Notes: a model not told the origin generated them from the sequence alone. 64,000 nt of DNA from Balanoglossus misakiensis (GCA_040954595.2 CM082592.2:10106001-10170000); one strand, 5' to 3'. Numbered from the stretch's first letter, positions 22,393-35,852 are shown. Made by a program: numbers and translations.

Positions 22393-25300
22393 CTACCATG
22401 CACTGAAGTTTCCAAATCCTCCAGAGCTTTTTGCTTTCTTCTTTGATACGTATGATGACGATGATGATGAAGTGGATTCCTCTTCTGTAGACCTTTTTGA
22501 TGAGCTGTTGGACAAAAGATTGTGCGGGAAAGGTTATAACTACTGTCCTCTCAGTGAAACTAACTTTATGCATGAAACATTGCAAGACATCCAAAAATAG
22601 TTCCATATATATTTCAACACATTTCTCTTCTGTGAATTTCCCATAAAATCCCTGCATTCTTTACTCTGTCGTAGTACCACTTCCTTAACCATTACAACTT
22701 GCATACTGGAAATTCCAAGAATCGTTTCCTCATTACCTTGCTGCTGGCGATATGTATTTGCCGACACCAGCTTTGTAGACTTTGGGAGCTTCTTCAGTCT
22801 TGGGTACCACTGCTACGCTGGATGAAGCCTCTTCTGCTTTTTCCCTAGCATCTTTCTCTCTTCGCTTCTTCAGCTACAAAAGATGACAAAAAAACACTTA
22901 ATAATGCTACTCTTTGTTTGAGTCATTATAATCAGAAAGTGTGGGTTATGGGAACCAGATGATTATATGGAGGGAGCTTCATGCAATTCTTGTGAATGTA
23001 GCAGTGACTAGCTGTGTCAAATATTATTTTACCTTTTCATCAGCTTCTTCAAAGGGATTGACAAACACTTTGATGGTTTCTATGGTGATATCTTCCTTGG
23101 GTTTGTCTTTTTTGTCGGTTTCCACGGCTTCCATGGCAGTCAGTATGTCCAATCCACCCACAACCCTGTAACGACAAACACAGAGCAGTGTCTAACAGCA
23201 GATTTCAAAATCATCAGTTAATCGGTTTGAGAACATGGTATGATGAGACCACATGCAATGCTGATAGCCTTGTGATGTCATCTTCATAATTTGATGAATT
23301 CTTTGTGTATTTTGTACAACATGGCATATGACAATACCAAGCATTACATTCAAATCAATTTTTTGCTGGAAAAAAAATCACAAATAATCCACTAAGCAAA
23401 AACCATTATACAGCAAATGTCAACTGTCAAAACCAGATGTCCAGACCACTAAAATACATTGAAAACACCCTAGAAATTATGCGATTGATTTTGTAGACTA
23501 TACAAATGGGCAGAAAAGGCGACTTTCCGTCTAAACTAAATCAACCATTGATAAAATGTTTGTTTGAATCTTGCGCAATCTTTGAGGTAAATTACTGCAC
23601 AGAATTCATTGTTGCATCGCGGAAAGGATTTTCCAGGATCTATGTTGAATCTGTTGATAGTCGGTCAAATTTCAGATATTGCTAATACTCACCTTCCAAA
23701 GACAGAGTGCTTGTTATCCAAATGTCTGCATGATCTGTATGTGATAAAACTGAAAACAAAACAGAAGACGGAAAATAATCTCCAGAAAGACTGATTTGTC
23801 AGTTTAGAAAAAGATTAGCTATTATCTCAGACTGCAAAACAAATTGAGATGTGTTTACACAGTGCAATACATACATGTCTGACCATTCAACTCAATCAAT
23901 AGTTGTCTGGGTGAGGCATCATGCTATATTTAGGATTCCCCTCTGAACCCATAAGACTGGTAAATTTGCATAATAATACAGCAAGAGGTCACTAGTTGCA
24001 TGACCTATGACCTGCGGGGTCAAGATGTCTTTCTACAACAATGAGTAGTATAAAACAGGACATCATGAGACCACCTCATTATGTTTTATTGCCTGTTTGC
24101 CTCATTCACCTGTATTTAATGTCACTTGTTATTACAGGCATTGATTGGGTAGGGTATTAAAGCCAAGTATTTGTGTCATTATTTGGTTCACATTTGACAA
24201 CAGCCACTGTGAACACACAAAGGCCGAATGATAACCTATCATTAGGTTAATCAGTCCTTGTACACATTGACACTGAAATTTTTCCTGCAATCAGTGGTGT
24301 GCAAGCGAGAGTGGAAGACTTACAACTGGGATTTGTTGGTATTTGTTCCAGAGTTGGCCATACTGAGAATGCCTCGACCAGAATGGGTCAGATTTGGTTT
24401 AAACTCGTCTCTGAATGCGCCGCCCCAGGCTGACTCACCACCTGTGGAACAGAAAAAAGTACACATAATTTAAACAATTCTATCACATCAAACTCTGAAT
24501 TCTCTTGCTACACAGATGAGATAGATTATTTTTTTTTCCAATCCATACCTTTCCCTGTACCTGTTGGATCACCTCCTTGGATCTGAGGAAGAAAATCCAA
24601 AATGATCATGTTAAAATGTATAGCCATTGCATAAGCAGAATAGGGGCAGTGCTTGGTTTTCATTTGTTATATTGATAGCAAGTTTGATGCAGCAAAATTC
24701 TGTCATGACTGCGTGACATTTTACTTCTCCTCTGTGAGACACTATCCTCTCCATCTTACCATAAAGTTTCTGATCGATCTGTGGAACACCATATCGTTGT
24801 AATATCCTCTGGAACTCAGTAGAATAAAATTTTCACATGTCTTGGGCACCTGTGGAGAGAAAAAATATATATTCCTCTTGTTACTCCAGCAACTACACCA
24901 TAAGTATATTAAATATAATTGGTGTTGTAATTTTTCCACCTTTAAGTTAATATATGGACTATTTACAAAACTGGTCTTACTTTTCAGACTTACCATGTCA
25001 CAGTGGAGTTCCACATTTAAATGTCCTTTATTTGTCATGATTCTTGCATATCCCTTTGATTTGACCAGTTGGTATCTGACAATATCTTCATCAATGACGG
25101 CTGTAATCAATCAGCAACATAGAAACATCAACTGAATATTTTCTAATAGTACAACTGCATGTTTAGTGATAGTGGTCCTCGACTGTTTAATGTAAATCTT
25201 GAGAGAAGAACACTTTCTGTGAGGGCGCTATACCTACCAGCTTCATGTTCTGTTACTGGTGCTGATGCCGTTGATGTAAAACCCGCAGCCACCGCTCCTG

Positions 25301-27370
25301 TGCTGTAGTGAGCCTGAAAGGATGATTTAATGAAAGAATAAAAAACATGTCAGTAATTCTTGATATCTTACAAATGAGACTTAAACAGGATACTGCACCA
25401 TATAAAGGAAATTGGGCATGTAATGATGATGTTGTGTCCAAAATAATCATTGTTATGGTCATGATATTATATTATAAACTCAATTCACGATTTCTCAAAT
25501 TTAAAATGTCTACTTACAGCATTTGTACTGTCAGCTTTCTTTGCATCTGCCTTCTTCTCATCCTGCAAATAATGCACACAAATAGAGATGCAAATAACAA
25601 GAACAAGGGAACTGGCCAGTGGCCTGTATTTTCAATTACAATGCAAAATCATTAAACATCTAGTCATCCATGCAAACTGGACTGATTGCACATACCTTTG
25701 GTTTGTAATCCCTGTACAGTTCATCTAAAATGTCTCGAGTTTCTGATGAGGTTGTCTTTAAATGGTATGAAGGGTCTTCTCTAGCTTTTCTATCCTCTGA
25801 AAACAACATCACAGTAAAATTACCACAAATACTCTACCCACATGTTACAAAGGATGACAGCAGACAAGACTGAAGTAACCACTTACCTTCATCGTCAACT
25901 TTCAGACTGTTCTTGACGTGATGAAACATGGAAATATTGAATTTATCCAGATTATGAGGATCTTGTAATGTGATGATGTCTTTTCTGGCAAATGGTTCGT
26001 CAGACAACAGATCTTTGAAATGCTTTGGTTTAATGTTCAGTGTTTCAACAGCCTGAAAATGCACAGATGTGAAAAAAATGGGAAAGGTGAAATATCGTAA
26101 AATCCAGTGATTAATAGTACCAGACTATTAGCGCTGCTTGACATGTTTCTGGTCTAGACAGAGTACAGTTTTAGACGTGTTTCAGTAGTAAGCCTTACCT
26201 CATTGGTATACACGTTCCCACTTGGTTTGATGGCCACAAGGTGTGAATTCTTGGTGAATACTTTGTACGTTACAGGGCAGTGGTACTTTCCTGTTGCAAA
26301 TAAATCAGTGACATTTTTAGCTGTTACTCCAGACATTTTGTTGTCCTCACGTCAAAGAAGTCTTCTGAGAGATGACAAGAACCAAGTACAGACACTTAAC
26401 CATAAGCAAATCAACTGATCAGTCTATGAATTTACCAAAACTGGTTTTATGGGAAATATGGGCTTGTGGATGATGAATACACTCACCTTCTGCATTCTTG
26501 TGAAAATGGAGTTTTGTCAATGCCTTTGCCTCCATTGGCTGAGAACAAAATCAGACATATCGAGGTCATTTCTAACTACATGTATATTAAAACGTTACTA
26601 GTATATCAGTGATAATACAGTCCGTGAACGGTTTTGATGAATTTTGTCAGAATGCACATAACCTCACCTCTCCAGTAATTGGATTAGTTCCATATTTCTT
26701 CAAGTATGGTATGATGCTTGTCAGGTCATATATTGTACCATCTGGAGTGCAGTATGGATGTTCAAATGGTTGCAACGACAAACTGAAAAATGAGAATTTA
26801 CAATGAAGTAAGCTCCTCTGTGCTAGACTGATTTTGATAGAGACACTAAATGACCAAAGTATGGGATAACTTGTTGATATATTTTACTAACCTGCAATGA
26901 TCAAATGGTAGCCTTCTGAAAGCTGCTTTCTCACCAATGTTTGATCCTAGAATAAAAAGGTGTATACGTTGGTAAATGAGTGGCAAAAATCAATCTAATT
27001 TAAATACATCTGATTTGCCCAAAAGATTTGCTTCTCAAGAACATTCATCCTGGTACCCCCCCCCCCCCCCCCTCTCTCATAGCAGATCTGGTCTACATAC
27101 CTGCCTGCTTTCCTCCATACTGAGAGGTCCATTCACTGTACGTGATATACCTGACAAAAAAAGAAAACGACTGTAATTCAAATATTGATGTCTGTAGAAG
27201 AAAAAGGTCTTCTGTACCAGAGGAAAGTGCAACGAACTTTTAAAAGGGATGTCATTTTCCAATGATCAGTAATAAACCACTGCTATCAGAGCAGAGAATG
27301 ATGGCAGAAAACTGATCAAGCGATCAAAACACACTCACATTTTGTCTTTTTGATGCTGTCTTTTCCCCAT
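22393..27370 (-). CDS. PPIL2: Peptidyl-prolyl isomerase-like 2 (U-box cyclophilin, spliceosome-associated)
   Basis: Nuclear cyclophilin with U-box-type domains, linked to ubiquitin ligation and the spliceosome. Eighteen exons on the minus strand: 27370-27339, 27150-27101, 26946-26892, 26782-26668, 26538-26487, 26290-26199, 26052-25887, 25796-25696, 25562-25518, 25313-25238, 25100-24994, 24849-24760, 24582-24549, 24441-24324, 23749-23693, 23165-23033, 22873-22737, 22504-22393. All phases match, 523 residues, near the usual 520. N-terminus [19 protein letters not shown]-box region with [19 protein letters not shown] and [11 protein letters not shown]; cyclophilin domain with [20 protein letters not shown] and [14 protein letters not shown]-terminus [10 protein letters not shown]...GGFGNFSAW, as in vertebrates. 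In the cyclophilin domain FHR is kept, while the active-site Trp position cannot be judged by eye. Confidence 0.97.
27059..27072. repeat. Poly-C tract
   Basis: Uninterrupted C run of about 14 bases in a PPIL2 intron. Similar C runs occur at about 10388-10398, 17350-17358 and 42846-42858. Confidence 0.8.
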
Positions 27371-27985
27371 CTTGATACTCGGTGAATTCTGCCCCTTTGA
27401 ATGAAAGAATAACTGACAAGTACAGTATAATCAGACGATCGAGTCAACGTCGTGCGTTTGTTTTCAGCCAAGTTTGTTTTCCTGATGAACAGGAAGTCAT
27501 TACGGCTGATCTAACTTGGTCCGTGAGAGGGGATGCATTGGAAGAAAACAATGTTGACAGATTGATTGAAGTTCGTGGGTGTTAGACATACAGTTTATTA
27601 TTCTATATATAGCCACAGTATTTCATTTGGATAAATTTTCTTTTCTCTACCACAATGTTGGCATCCCAAATGATGGATATCGGTGCCCTTCCCTTCGCAA
27701 TAGTGGAACGGCTTTGATGAAACCCGTTCTGAAATTATTGGAAATTTGTTGTTAAATTATACGAGTTTTCCGTGTCTTTGGTTCCTTTATAAATTATTTT
27801 ATTTGAATATATTTAACTGTTTTTATATTCATCGTATTTTATCAGTACTTTCTTACGTATCACAACGGTTTATGTTTGATACGAACCCACAGATTGAATA
27901 TATTGGATAGTTTCAGTGTCAGCGAGGGCTTCTCTCAAAACGTACTCTAGCTTCCGGATGTGTGTCTACGTGTATCGCAAAAAAC
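27371..27985. promoter_or_regulatory. Divergent promoter region PPIL2 / membrane protein
   Basis: 615-base spacer between opposed start codons. No exon seen; bidirectional promoter function is inferred from layout only. Confidence 0.4.
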
Positions 27986-29810
27986 ATGAAACGTTGGTCC
28001 TTAGTTTTGACAGGTATAGTTATAACGATTCTCTGGCATGTTGGAGTTCACAGCAAACCCATAGATTCAACGGACAGGCGAAATGTTGCTCTTGACGACA
28101 AAAACGGACGGCTGTGGACTTTGTTCAAGTCACGGAAAAAAGTAAACGACATCGGTGACTATTTAGTCTTGAAGGTGGGTACTTCTCCTCCAACTCATCA
28201 TAGTGTATCAAGTTAGGCGTATATGTCGTGATTTAGTTATTGAACATTATCCGACTGTTTGCTTTAATTCTGAAGAATAGAATGCTGCTATGAGTTTAGT
28301 GCGTAGAAGTATTTGGAAGTGGATTTCACAAGATCATAGGTGAAATGGACAAGGTGTATGTGATAAGTAGGTCGGGAGTGGTGATAACATTTGGCATGTA
28401 CCGGGCCAAGCAAACATGATTTGATCTGGTACTTCTGCATACAACAGGTGTCAGAGTCCAGTTATTTGATTACTTTAATTTATGAATGATTGATATATTT
28501 AATATTGTTTTATTTTCAAAGGGTCAAAAACTGCAATCTGAGGCTATCCATCCACAGAAGCAGCAATTGGCCAGGTTTAGGAGATCACTGAGTGATTTAG
28601 ACCAAGCATATAAATCAGTGAAGGAAAGAAGAGCAGGGAATGATGAAACGACGACTGGCAACCCTGAACCTGTTGTTGGGATTCATGAAGCTAATGTTCA
28701 GTCCACTGCTAAAGGTGATGGTCAAGGTCGACCTGGTGTAAATGAAGGTCAAGCAAAAGTTGACCCTGTAGAACCATTGGTTCAGGGGCACCAGACTGTT
28801 AAACCTGTGACAGAAACACCTGGAGAAAAAGATGATCAGCATCAAAGTCCGGGTCCCAATAACCCTGAGCAAGTTCAGGACCCAGGTCACGATTACCAAA
28901 CAACAGTCAAACCAAATGTAGCAATATATTCCACTGTAAAGAAGACCACAGAAAAACCTGTTCCAAGAACAATTCACATACAACAGACTGTTAAACCAAC
29001 TGTGAAATCAACCAAAGCGAAACCCATTCCAGAAAAAGTGGATGATGGTTTAAAACCAGAACAATTAAAGCCAACATCCAAGTCAAATCCCAATAAAGTA
29101 AGCAAAGTTCCCGGTGGTGTACAGCCGACTGTGAAATTAACAAGTCATTCACCCACTCCAAAGAAAGTGGCTGCTATTGATACACAAGCAAGTGATGAGG
29201 ATACTACAGTCAAAACAACATGCGAAGGCAGTGACTGCATACAGGTACGACTCCCAGGGGCAACCAGCAAGGATGCCGTGTGGGCTCTGGGAAGCCTTAC
29301 ATTTCTGCTACTGCTGTTGACTGGGGCTGTGTTGTATACTGGACTCTGGAAGAAGAGACACGGGAAACTGAAAAAGTGGCACAAACATGACAAGAGGGAC
29401 TCTCTCAGTGTTGCAGGTGTGTGTTTCATCCCATCCCTCTGTAATGTATTTAGCACTAGTAGTACCACGTGTCAGTAGTTTAGTTAATCACCCAACACTT
29501 GTGTATCATGTAGCAGATGGTGAGTGAATGACAAAATGCACATTGCGTCATTCCCACCACTTTCTATACAATTATTCAAACCTTGGTTGCGGGCTTCTAT
29601 ACAGAAGAGGCGCACATCATGATCGGAACCTATATCATTTCATTGAGTATAGCATTAATCCTTCAATTCCTTTTATCCTCACCATCAGCGCTTCTGAAGA
29701 AATCCTCCAAGTCTTCAGGCAACGGCTATCATCACGATGGTTCAAGAAAAGAACAACAGAATCTAACAAGAATCAGAGAAGAAGACACCTCTGATGATGA
29801 TTTTGTGTAA
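27986..29810 (+). CDS. Unrecognised single-pass (or two-pass) membrane protein with Thr/Lys/Pro-rich ectodomain
   Basis: Not recognised. Model: exons 27986-28174, 28522-29416, 29605-29810 (429 residues). The N-terminus (MKRWSLVLTGIVITILWHVG) looks like a signal peptide, perhaps cut near VHS-KP. Next comes a basic region with a furin-like RFRRS, then a long low-complexity ectodomain with loosely repeated TVKPT and KPTVK motifs and likely O-glycosylation. A hydrophobic segment (LGSLTFLLLLLTGAVLYTGL) follows, then a basic stop-transfer stretch. If exon 2 is not spliced at 29416 the frame ends at 29478 instead (381 residues). The third exon adds a second hydrophobic stretch (MIGTYIISLSIALILQFLL) and an acidic tail ending DDDFV. 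Its acceptor is weak, so the C-terminus is uncertain. A mucin- or syndecan-like surface protein is possible, but no homology is claimed. Confidence 0.6.
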
Positions 29811-29911
29811 CTCTTTCACCACCCCCTTACGTAACAACAGTTTGGTTCAGTCCTATTGTTTTCAATGGTGTGGTTAGACAGGTCTATAAGGAAATAGGGG
29901 TGTGAAGGGGT
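29811..29911. repeat. Short inverted-repeat element, family 1, copy b
   Basis: CTCTTTCACCACCCCC at the left, AGGGGTGTGAAGGGG at the right, with the shared centre CCTATTGTTTTCAATGG. Starts immediately after a stop codon. Confidence 0.65.
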
Positions 29912-30297
29912 AAACATGTCAGTAGAATCTGTGCATATCCCTACTGTCACTATTCACGTGTTTGTATCATTGCAACTACTAGTAAATTCACCTTGATAGA
30001 AATTGAAGTACCAGACACTGACTGCAGTGTTTTCTATGCATTAAGTGGCTTATAATATAGTGGAAGAAGGTATCACTAAATTTTCAAAATTGTGTCTATA
30101 ATTATAAATCTATAAGATATGTTTAGTATGATAGGAAACCATTCTTATCAGAAAATGTAAGATTTAACAAGCAAATTGTATATTATCACTTCTAATAATT
30201 TCTTTCTTCAGCAAAACAGCTGATTCTATCATTATATCCACTGGGGGTCTGATATTTGAAAAATTATATCAAATAACTTAATATAAAATATTTTTAT

Positions 30298-30303
30298 AAT
30301 AAA
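30298..30303 (+). terminator. Polyadenylation signal AATAAA, membrane protein gene
   Basis: Canonical signal about 490 bases beyond the stop at 29808-29810. Confidence 0.4.
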
Positions 30304-31202
30304 GAAATTTGCCTTAAATATAATATTGTATGTATATCCAAAGATCATTCATTGATCTACTTAAAGAATTGTTTATATAAGTTTTTGTGCATGTGGATGT
30401 GAATAATCTCTTTGTTCAAAGTGTAGGGTATGCATTTTTTTCAAAATCCTGTAGGGTTGAGTCTGCCTAAGATATCGTAGATATAATTTAAATGATCTAT
30501 CATTTGCAATGCAACAATTTAGTTAAAAAACATTATGCTGCTTTCATGAAGTTTGCAGTGAATATTGCCATTTATTGAATTTCACAGTTGCAGTATTGTT
30601 TCTTCAGCTCAGCTGATTATGTGATATTTTGAAATAGTGTAAAGTAAATTTATTTCTTGCCATTCTAGGTGTCAGGAATGAATATTAAGTGCAATCTAAT
30701 TATGTTAAGACTACTGGTATTTTCACCAGGAAATATTGCTGCATCAGTTGAGTTTGTGATTTATCTCCAGGAACAGCTGAGTTGCATAAAGGAATCACCA
30801 TTTACCATTTTTCAAATGAGTGAATATTTTTATCACAAAAGGTGAAATAAAAGAGCATATTGTTCTAATGAAATATCATTCTAATGAAATATTTTATTCC
30901 AAATGCTACAGCTACCATTTCTCAAAGTTGGCAGTGATAGATATATACATTTACAGTATTAAGGTGAAACTATCCATATTTGAATGATAAAAGTAAATTT
31001 TGCAGGCTAGGAAAGTATATACAGAGTCATACAAGAGAAAAATTTCTTCCATGCACTGCTTGTATATTCAAAACCACTTGGGTAAATGTTCAGTGCCACA
31101 AGTGATAGTACAATGCACACAGTGAATGTTCACCAGGAAAAGTTTGTGAAGTCTCCTCTGATCTGATCTCATAGCGAAACTAGTGGATCAATTCGGATCT
31201 TT

Positions 31203-33175
31203 TCAGCGTGCCGTCAAAGCGCTGGCCACTGCAGCTACATTTTCCACGTACTCGGTCAGTTCATCTGCAGCACTGGAACTTTGTAAATCTGTCAGTCTAT
31301 GCAGTAATCTGGACTGCTGGGCGTTCAAATCATCATCGACCTGTAAGTAGAGGAAGTGGTTAGTTGATGTTGATTATTACAGAGGGCTGTCTATACTTTC
31401 TAGTAATCACACACCATTGACTGGTGGATGATTGCTGACGTAACTTACCTCGCACAGTGGGATTTTTAAACTCTCTTCTGGCAGTGGGGGTAAATCCAAC
31501 TCCTCCTCATAGTCTTCTCTAAGTAAAGGATGTAACTGTGGAATACAGCAAAGCAAAGTTTTAAAATCATTTCACTGTTGTTGAAAAGATTTCATTTCAT
31601 TACTCTATGATTTCCCTTGTGATAGGTTGGGGTAGGCTTGTAGTAGTACACTCTAGTATACTGACAGCAGCTACAACAGTCTGTGAATCAACTCTCCCAA
31701 TCACAACAGTACACATCAGATCTCCATACCTTTTTCTTCCAGTTGGCATGGCTGCTATCAAACGTGTCGATATTTCCTTGAAGTTCTTCAAGTTCATCTT
31801 GTTTTGTCTCAACAGCTCTTTCAAAAGAAAATGGATACATGATTAGCAACGTATATTTGTATCTATACTTGAATAGTATCATGTTGAATGGTTTGAGATG
31901 ATGAACATACTTATCCAGTTGTTCAGCTTGATCTTCCATCAAATCAATCTGTGTAGAACTTTGAACTAAAACTTCTTCAAGTAGTTTCTGTCAGAAAAGC
32001 AAGAAATACTTCAATACCCTCCATGTAAATATACAATTAATCTGTCATACGGTACCACTCTTTTGATTTCAAATTACATCAATTAAAGGCAATGGAAACA
32101 ATGGTCTCACTCTCTACTCACACAGTGACTGTCCATTTTCTTATAATTGACATATTTTGCGGCTGGTGCTTTTACTTTTCTCATCTTGGTAGAAATCCTG
32201 AAACAGACAAGGGATGTTGCCAATGATGAAATCTGGCATTTTTATTCACATAATCAGTTTCAGCTGAGAACTTTGGGGTCTGATTGAGGAAAATTGAGGA
32301 CAAATTACCTATCCTTCAAATTGTTGAGATGATCTTGGACATCATTGTAGCTGACAGCACTGCTATGGCTCAGAGAGTGCCTTTGGAATAGAAAAAGAGA
32401 AGCAACTTGTAATTAGTGAAATCACACAAAACACTGTAAATATGATCAGAGTATTTTGGTAAAACAATTTGGTGAATTTCAGACACATCATAGTGACTGT
32501 AAGCACTACAGATGATCACTGATCAGGAGATCTTACATTTGAATTAACACAGATGTATAGGACTCACATGATGGCTTGATCAAGCAAGTTACTGACAAGA
32601 TCTTGGGATGACTTTTGTATTGGTTTCCATTTCGACAAAGCTTTCGAGGAGACCGTCTTCTCTTTGAATTCATCGTCCTGAACTAAATATTGGAAACAAA
32701 TTAAGTGAGTGATTAATGTACAAAATTAACATCAATGAAATTTGTTAAAGTGTTTGTGTTGTATGTCTTCATCAATACAGAGATTATTGGAAGATCTGTT
32801 AGGTAGTTTTCCATGTCAAGTGTCTGAAATATTTCTGACCTTTTTGCTTGACTGTTTTCTTGCTCACTCTCTGTTTTGGCTCTGTCTTCTTTTTCTGTAT
32901 TTTGGGGTAAAGAGTAGAAAAGATGATCAGAAATTCTACACACAACAGGTGGCATAGTGTACAACATAAGTATGTGAATACATGTGTACCTTTGCATTTG
33001 GTGTTCTGGTTGCAGGACTTGCTCGTTTTCTGTTTGATGTCAATGACTGAACTGCTGCTGACTGTGATTTTTTGTTCTGTTTCTTGGACTTGGATGGTCC
33101 AGGTTTTGGATTGGCTTGCCTAGATTTGTACTGTCGGCTAGCAGGGGTCTTCTGTTTGTTCTTGCGTGGTGGCAT
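31203..33175 (-). CDS. CENPQ: CENP-Q-like kinetochore protein
   Basis: Probable subunit of the constitutive centromere-associated network (CENP-O/P/Q/U group). Nine exons on the minus strand: 33175-32990, 32894-32840, 32682-32568, 32380-32309, 32197-32122, 31987-31911, 31817-31730, 31535-31449, 31340-31203; phases all match, 297 residues against 268 in human. The N-terminus is very basic and low-complexity (MPPRKNKQKTPASRQYKSRQ). The best match to the vertebrate protein is ALSKWKPIQKSSQDLVSNLL followed by YNDVQDHLNNLKDR and MRKVKAPAAK (human, from memory: WQPLSKSTRDHL, IQYHLNFLKKR, LKVPP). A coiled-coil follows (about residues 145-215), then acidic EEELDLPPLPEESLK and a C-terminal helix. The third exon uses the acceptor at 32683; the alternative five bases further on would bring a stop codon into frame. 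Orthology is inferred from pattern and length. Confidence 0.78.
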
Positions 33176-33597
33176 TGTAAAACTGCAAATGTAGTCTACT
33201 GAAGAATAGGACTGAAATAAACACAAGATGTTACTGATGATGATGATCATGATGTTATGAGGTGATCAAGTACACAGGTTGAGTTGTAGAAGAAAGCCAC
33301 GTAGTGTAGCTCCATTACAACTGCACATAGGATATAATCTTACCCGCACCTCGGAAAAAAGTTGCTCATTTTGCTTCAGTACACCACAATCTGTTTGCGA
33401 GTGAACTTGTAAACATTTCGAAAATTGCGCTGTCAAGTTATTGTCATTGTGCGCATGAGTGAAGACCCCTGGATGACCTTAATGATATTGAAAAGTGCAC
33501 TATTCAACACTTCTCAGGATTGGCTATCTGGGTGACATCTTGCGTAAACTGTCCAATAGCTGTATACCTAACATTCATGCTATCATGTTCGTATCAC
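33176..33597. promoter_or_regulatory. Bidirectional promoter CENPQ-like / RFC2
   Basis: 422 bases between opposed start codons, the tightest divergent pair here. A GTGCGCATGAGTG word near 33449 resembles an NRF-1 half-site. Shared cell-cycle control is a reasonable inference but no E2F site was identified with confidence. Confidence 0.5.
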
Positions 33598-35852
33598 ATG
33601 GCGGGAAAGAGCAGAAATCTACAAAACAACATGGAGGAGAAGAAAGGTGAGGCGATGGAAGTTGACGATGGTGCAAGTACCAGTAAACAGAAATCAAAGC
33701 CAACATATAAGTCTGCCAAAACGTCGTCAGGCTACGAACTTCCATGGTGAGTGCTTGCTAAGCTGGCTACACGCAACTTTGATACATACTACTTGGATAC
33801 ACTGTTACTAGGATACTGGAGGTAGAACTTCTACAGAGTAGAAGATTAAGAGATAATTACTATTGAACATAAAACTTCTTTGTCAACAGGGTGGAGAAGT
33901 ATCGGCCAGTGACATTAGCAGAAGTGGTTGGGAATGAAGAAACTGTAAGCAGGCTTGAAGTATTTGCCAAAGAGGGCAATGTTCCAAATATTATTATAGC
34001 TGTAAGTTTGTTTGTTTGTTTGTTTATGTATGTATGTAAGTTTTGGTCACATGAGCTAATCAGGTGGGCCACTAGGTTACATACCCATCCAACTTTCAGT
34101 AGTAGTTGTCAAATTTGTTGTTTCAGCATTTTAATTATTCAAATATTCTTCAATCAGTAATAATAATTACTACAAACAACTCTTCTTTTTTGTCCAGGGT
34201 CCACCAGGTACTGGCAAGACAACCAGTATTCTGTGTTTAGCAAGGACATTACTTGGATCAGCTTTTAAAGATGCTGTGTTAGAACTGAATGCATCCAATG
34301 ACAGGTAAGCTTTAAGTGTCTTGATTTGATTTGATTATGAAAAGCATCACCAGCAGGTATTTGTGAGTTAAACAAAAACGTATTTTATTTTTCAGAGGAA
34401 TTGATGTGGTGAGGAATAAGATCAAAATGTTTGCACAACAGAAGGTGACTTTGCCGAAAGGGAGACACAAGATTATCATACTGGATGAAGCAGACAGGTA
34501 TATATTTTTTTAAAATTATGTTGTATATACATTTCTGTGATGGTTGCATTTGTAAGTATATAAACTTTCCTCCATTTTAAATTATTTTCAGTATGACAGA
34601 CGGAGCACAGCAAGCTCTCAGAAGAACCATGGAAATTTACTCCAAAACCACCAGATTTGCATTGGCTTGCAATACATCAGATAAAATTATTGGTAAGTGT
34701 TGTCATGGCTCTGGTGAAATCTCATGGTATTTAATGTCTGTAGCAGTTGACGGGAGTGTATTAACATTAGTGAAGTGTACACAGCTTAACATTTTTGGTG
34801 ATGACATTTTCAGAGCCGATTCAGTCGCGTTGTGCCGTGCTGCGGTACTCCAAGCTGACAGATGCTCAGGTGTTGAATCGTTTGATGACCGTCATTGAAA
34901 AGGAGCAAGTGACGGCTGATGACAGTGGCTTGGAAGCGATTATATTTACATCACAGGGGGATATGAGACAGGTGAGGGTCAAATTAGATTGGGTTAGCTC
35001 TTCCATTGAACATTCCCAAACTTGACACTCTATATCAAACACCAGCACAGTGAAATTTTCGAATGACAATACCCTGTTTTGTTTCTTGGTACAGGCACTC
35101 AACAACGTACAGTCAACATGGCAAGGTTTTGGTGATGTCACAGGTGAAAATGTATTCAAGGTAAGATCGCAAACTGTGACTAGTTTCTCCCCATGGCATT
35201 GATTGTTGGTGATGAACTATTGTCTGACCAATCATTTGTTGTCACGTAACAGGTCTGTGATGAGCCTCATCCATTGGTCGTTAAAAACATGTTGCAGTTT
35301 TGTGCAGATGCCAACATAGATGAAGCGTACAAACTGATGAAGCATCTGTGGATGATGGGGTATTCCTCGGAAGACATCATCAACAACATGTTTAGAGTCT
35401 GCAAGAATGCACAGCTGCCTGAGTTTATCAAACTTGAATTTATCAAGGTGGGTCAGTGGAAGTCTGCACGCTGCTGAAGTTACCCTTAAATTCACTTTTT
35501 TATTGAAATCACCAACAGAGTGGCTAGCTCTATCGTGCTTGCTGAACTTGAAGTGCGCCCTCTGGTGTTGGCATTGTGACTGTGCCGCCAGACCTATTGC
35601 CTTGTACATACATACTCCAGTACATACTTGTTAATCACCTAGGCTTCTCTTCCCAACCATGGCAGGATTGTCAGCCTATAATCAGATGTTTACAAATAAC
35701 TGTGTCCGTCCTCAGTGATCATTCTTTCTTTTTATTTTTTTCCACAGGAGATCGGCTACACTCATCTCAGGATTGCGGAGGGTGTACAGTCGTTACTTCA
35801 GATGTCAGGATTGCTGGCCAGGTTATGTCAAAAAACGGAAACACCAGATTAA
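33598..35852 (+). CDS. RFC2: Replication factor C subunit 2 (RFC40)
   Basis: AAA+ subunit of the clamp loader that places PCNA on DNA. Nine exons: 33598-33746, 33890-34001, 34198-34304, 34396-34497, 34592-34692, 34814-34971, 35095-35160, 35253-35447, 35748-35852; all phases match, 364 residues (human 354). RFC box II is [19 protein letters not shown]; Walker A is GPPGTGKTT; Walker B is IIILDEADS; sensor region [16 protein letters not shown] includes the arginine-finger SRC motif shared by RFC subunits. The C-terminal collar helices ([31 protein letters not shown]) fit RFC2 rather than RFC4 or RFC5. The Met chosen opens a short acidic, Lys-rich tail before the conserved start. Head-to-head with the CENPQ-like gene. 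Confidence 0.97.

Larger units (their letters stand above)
29811..31202. other. Tail-to-tail spacer, AT-rich
   Basis: Very AT-rich, no coding exon seen. It starts with a copy of the short inverted-repeat element (29811-29911) directly after a stop codon. A minus-strand AATAAA candidate for the CENPQ-like gene lies at 30893-30898. Confidence 0.55.

Noticed and set aside
22941-23171. 76-codon + strand frame
   Set aside because: Antisense to a PPIL2 exon.
27059-27072. Poly-C tracts as a functional element
   Set aside because: Simple-sequence runs inside introns and spacers; more likely slippage or assembly noise.
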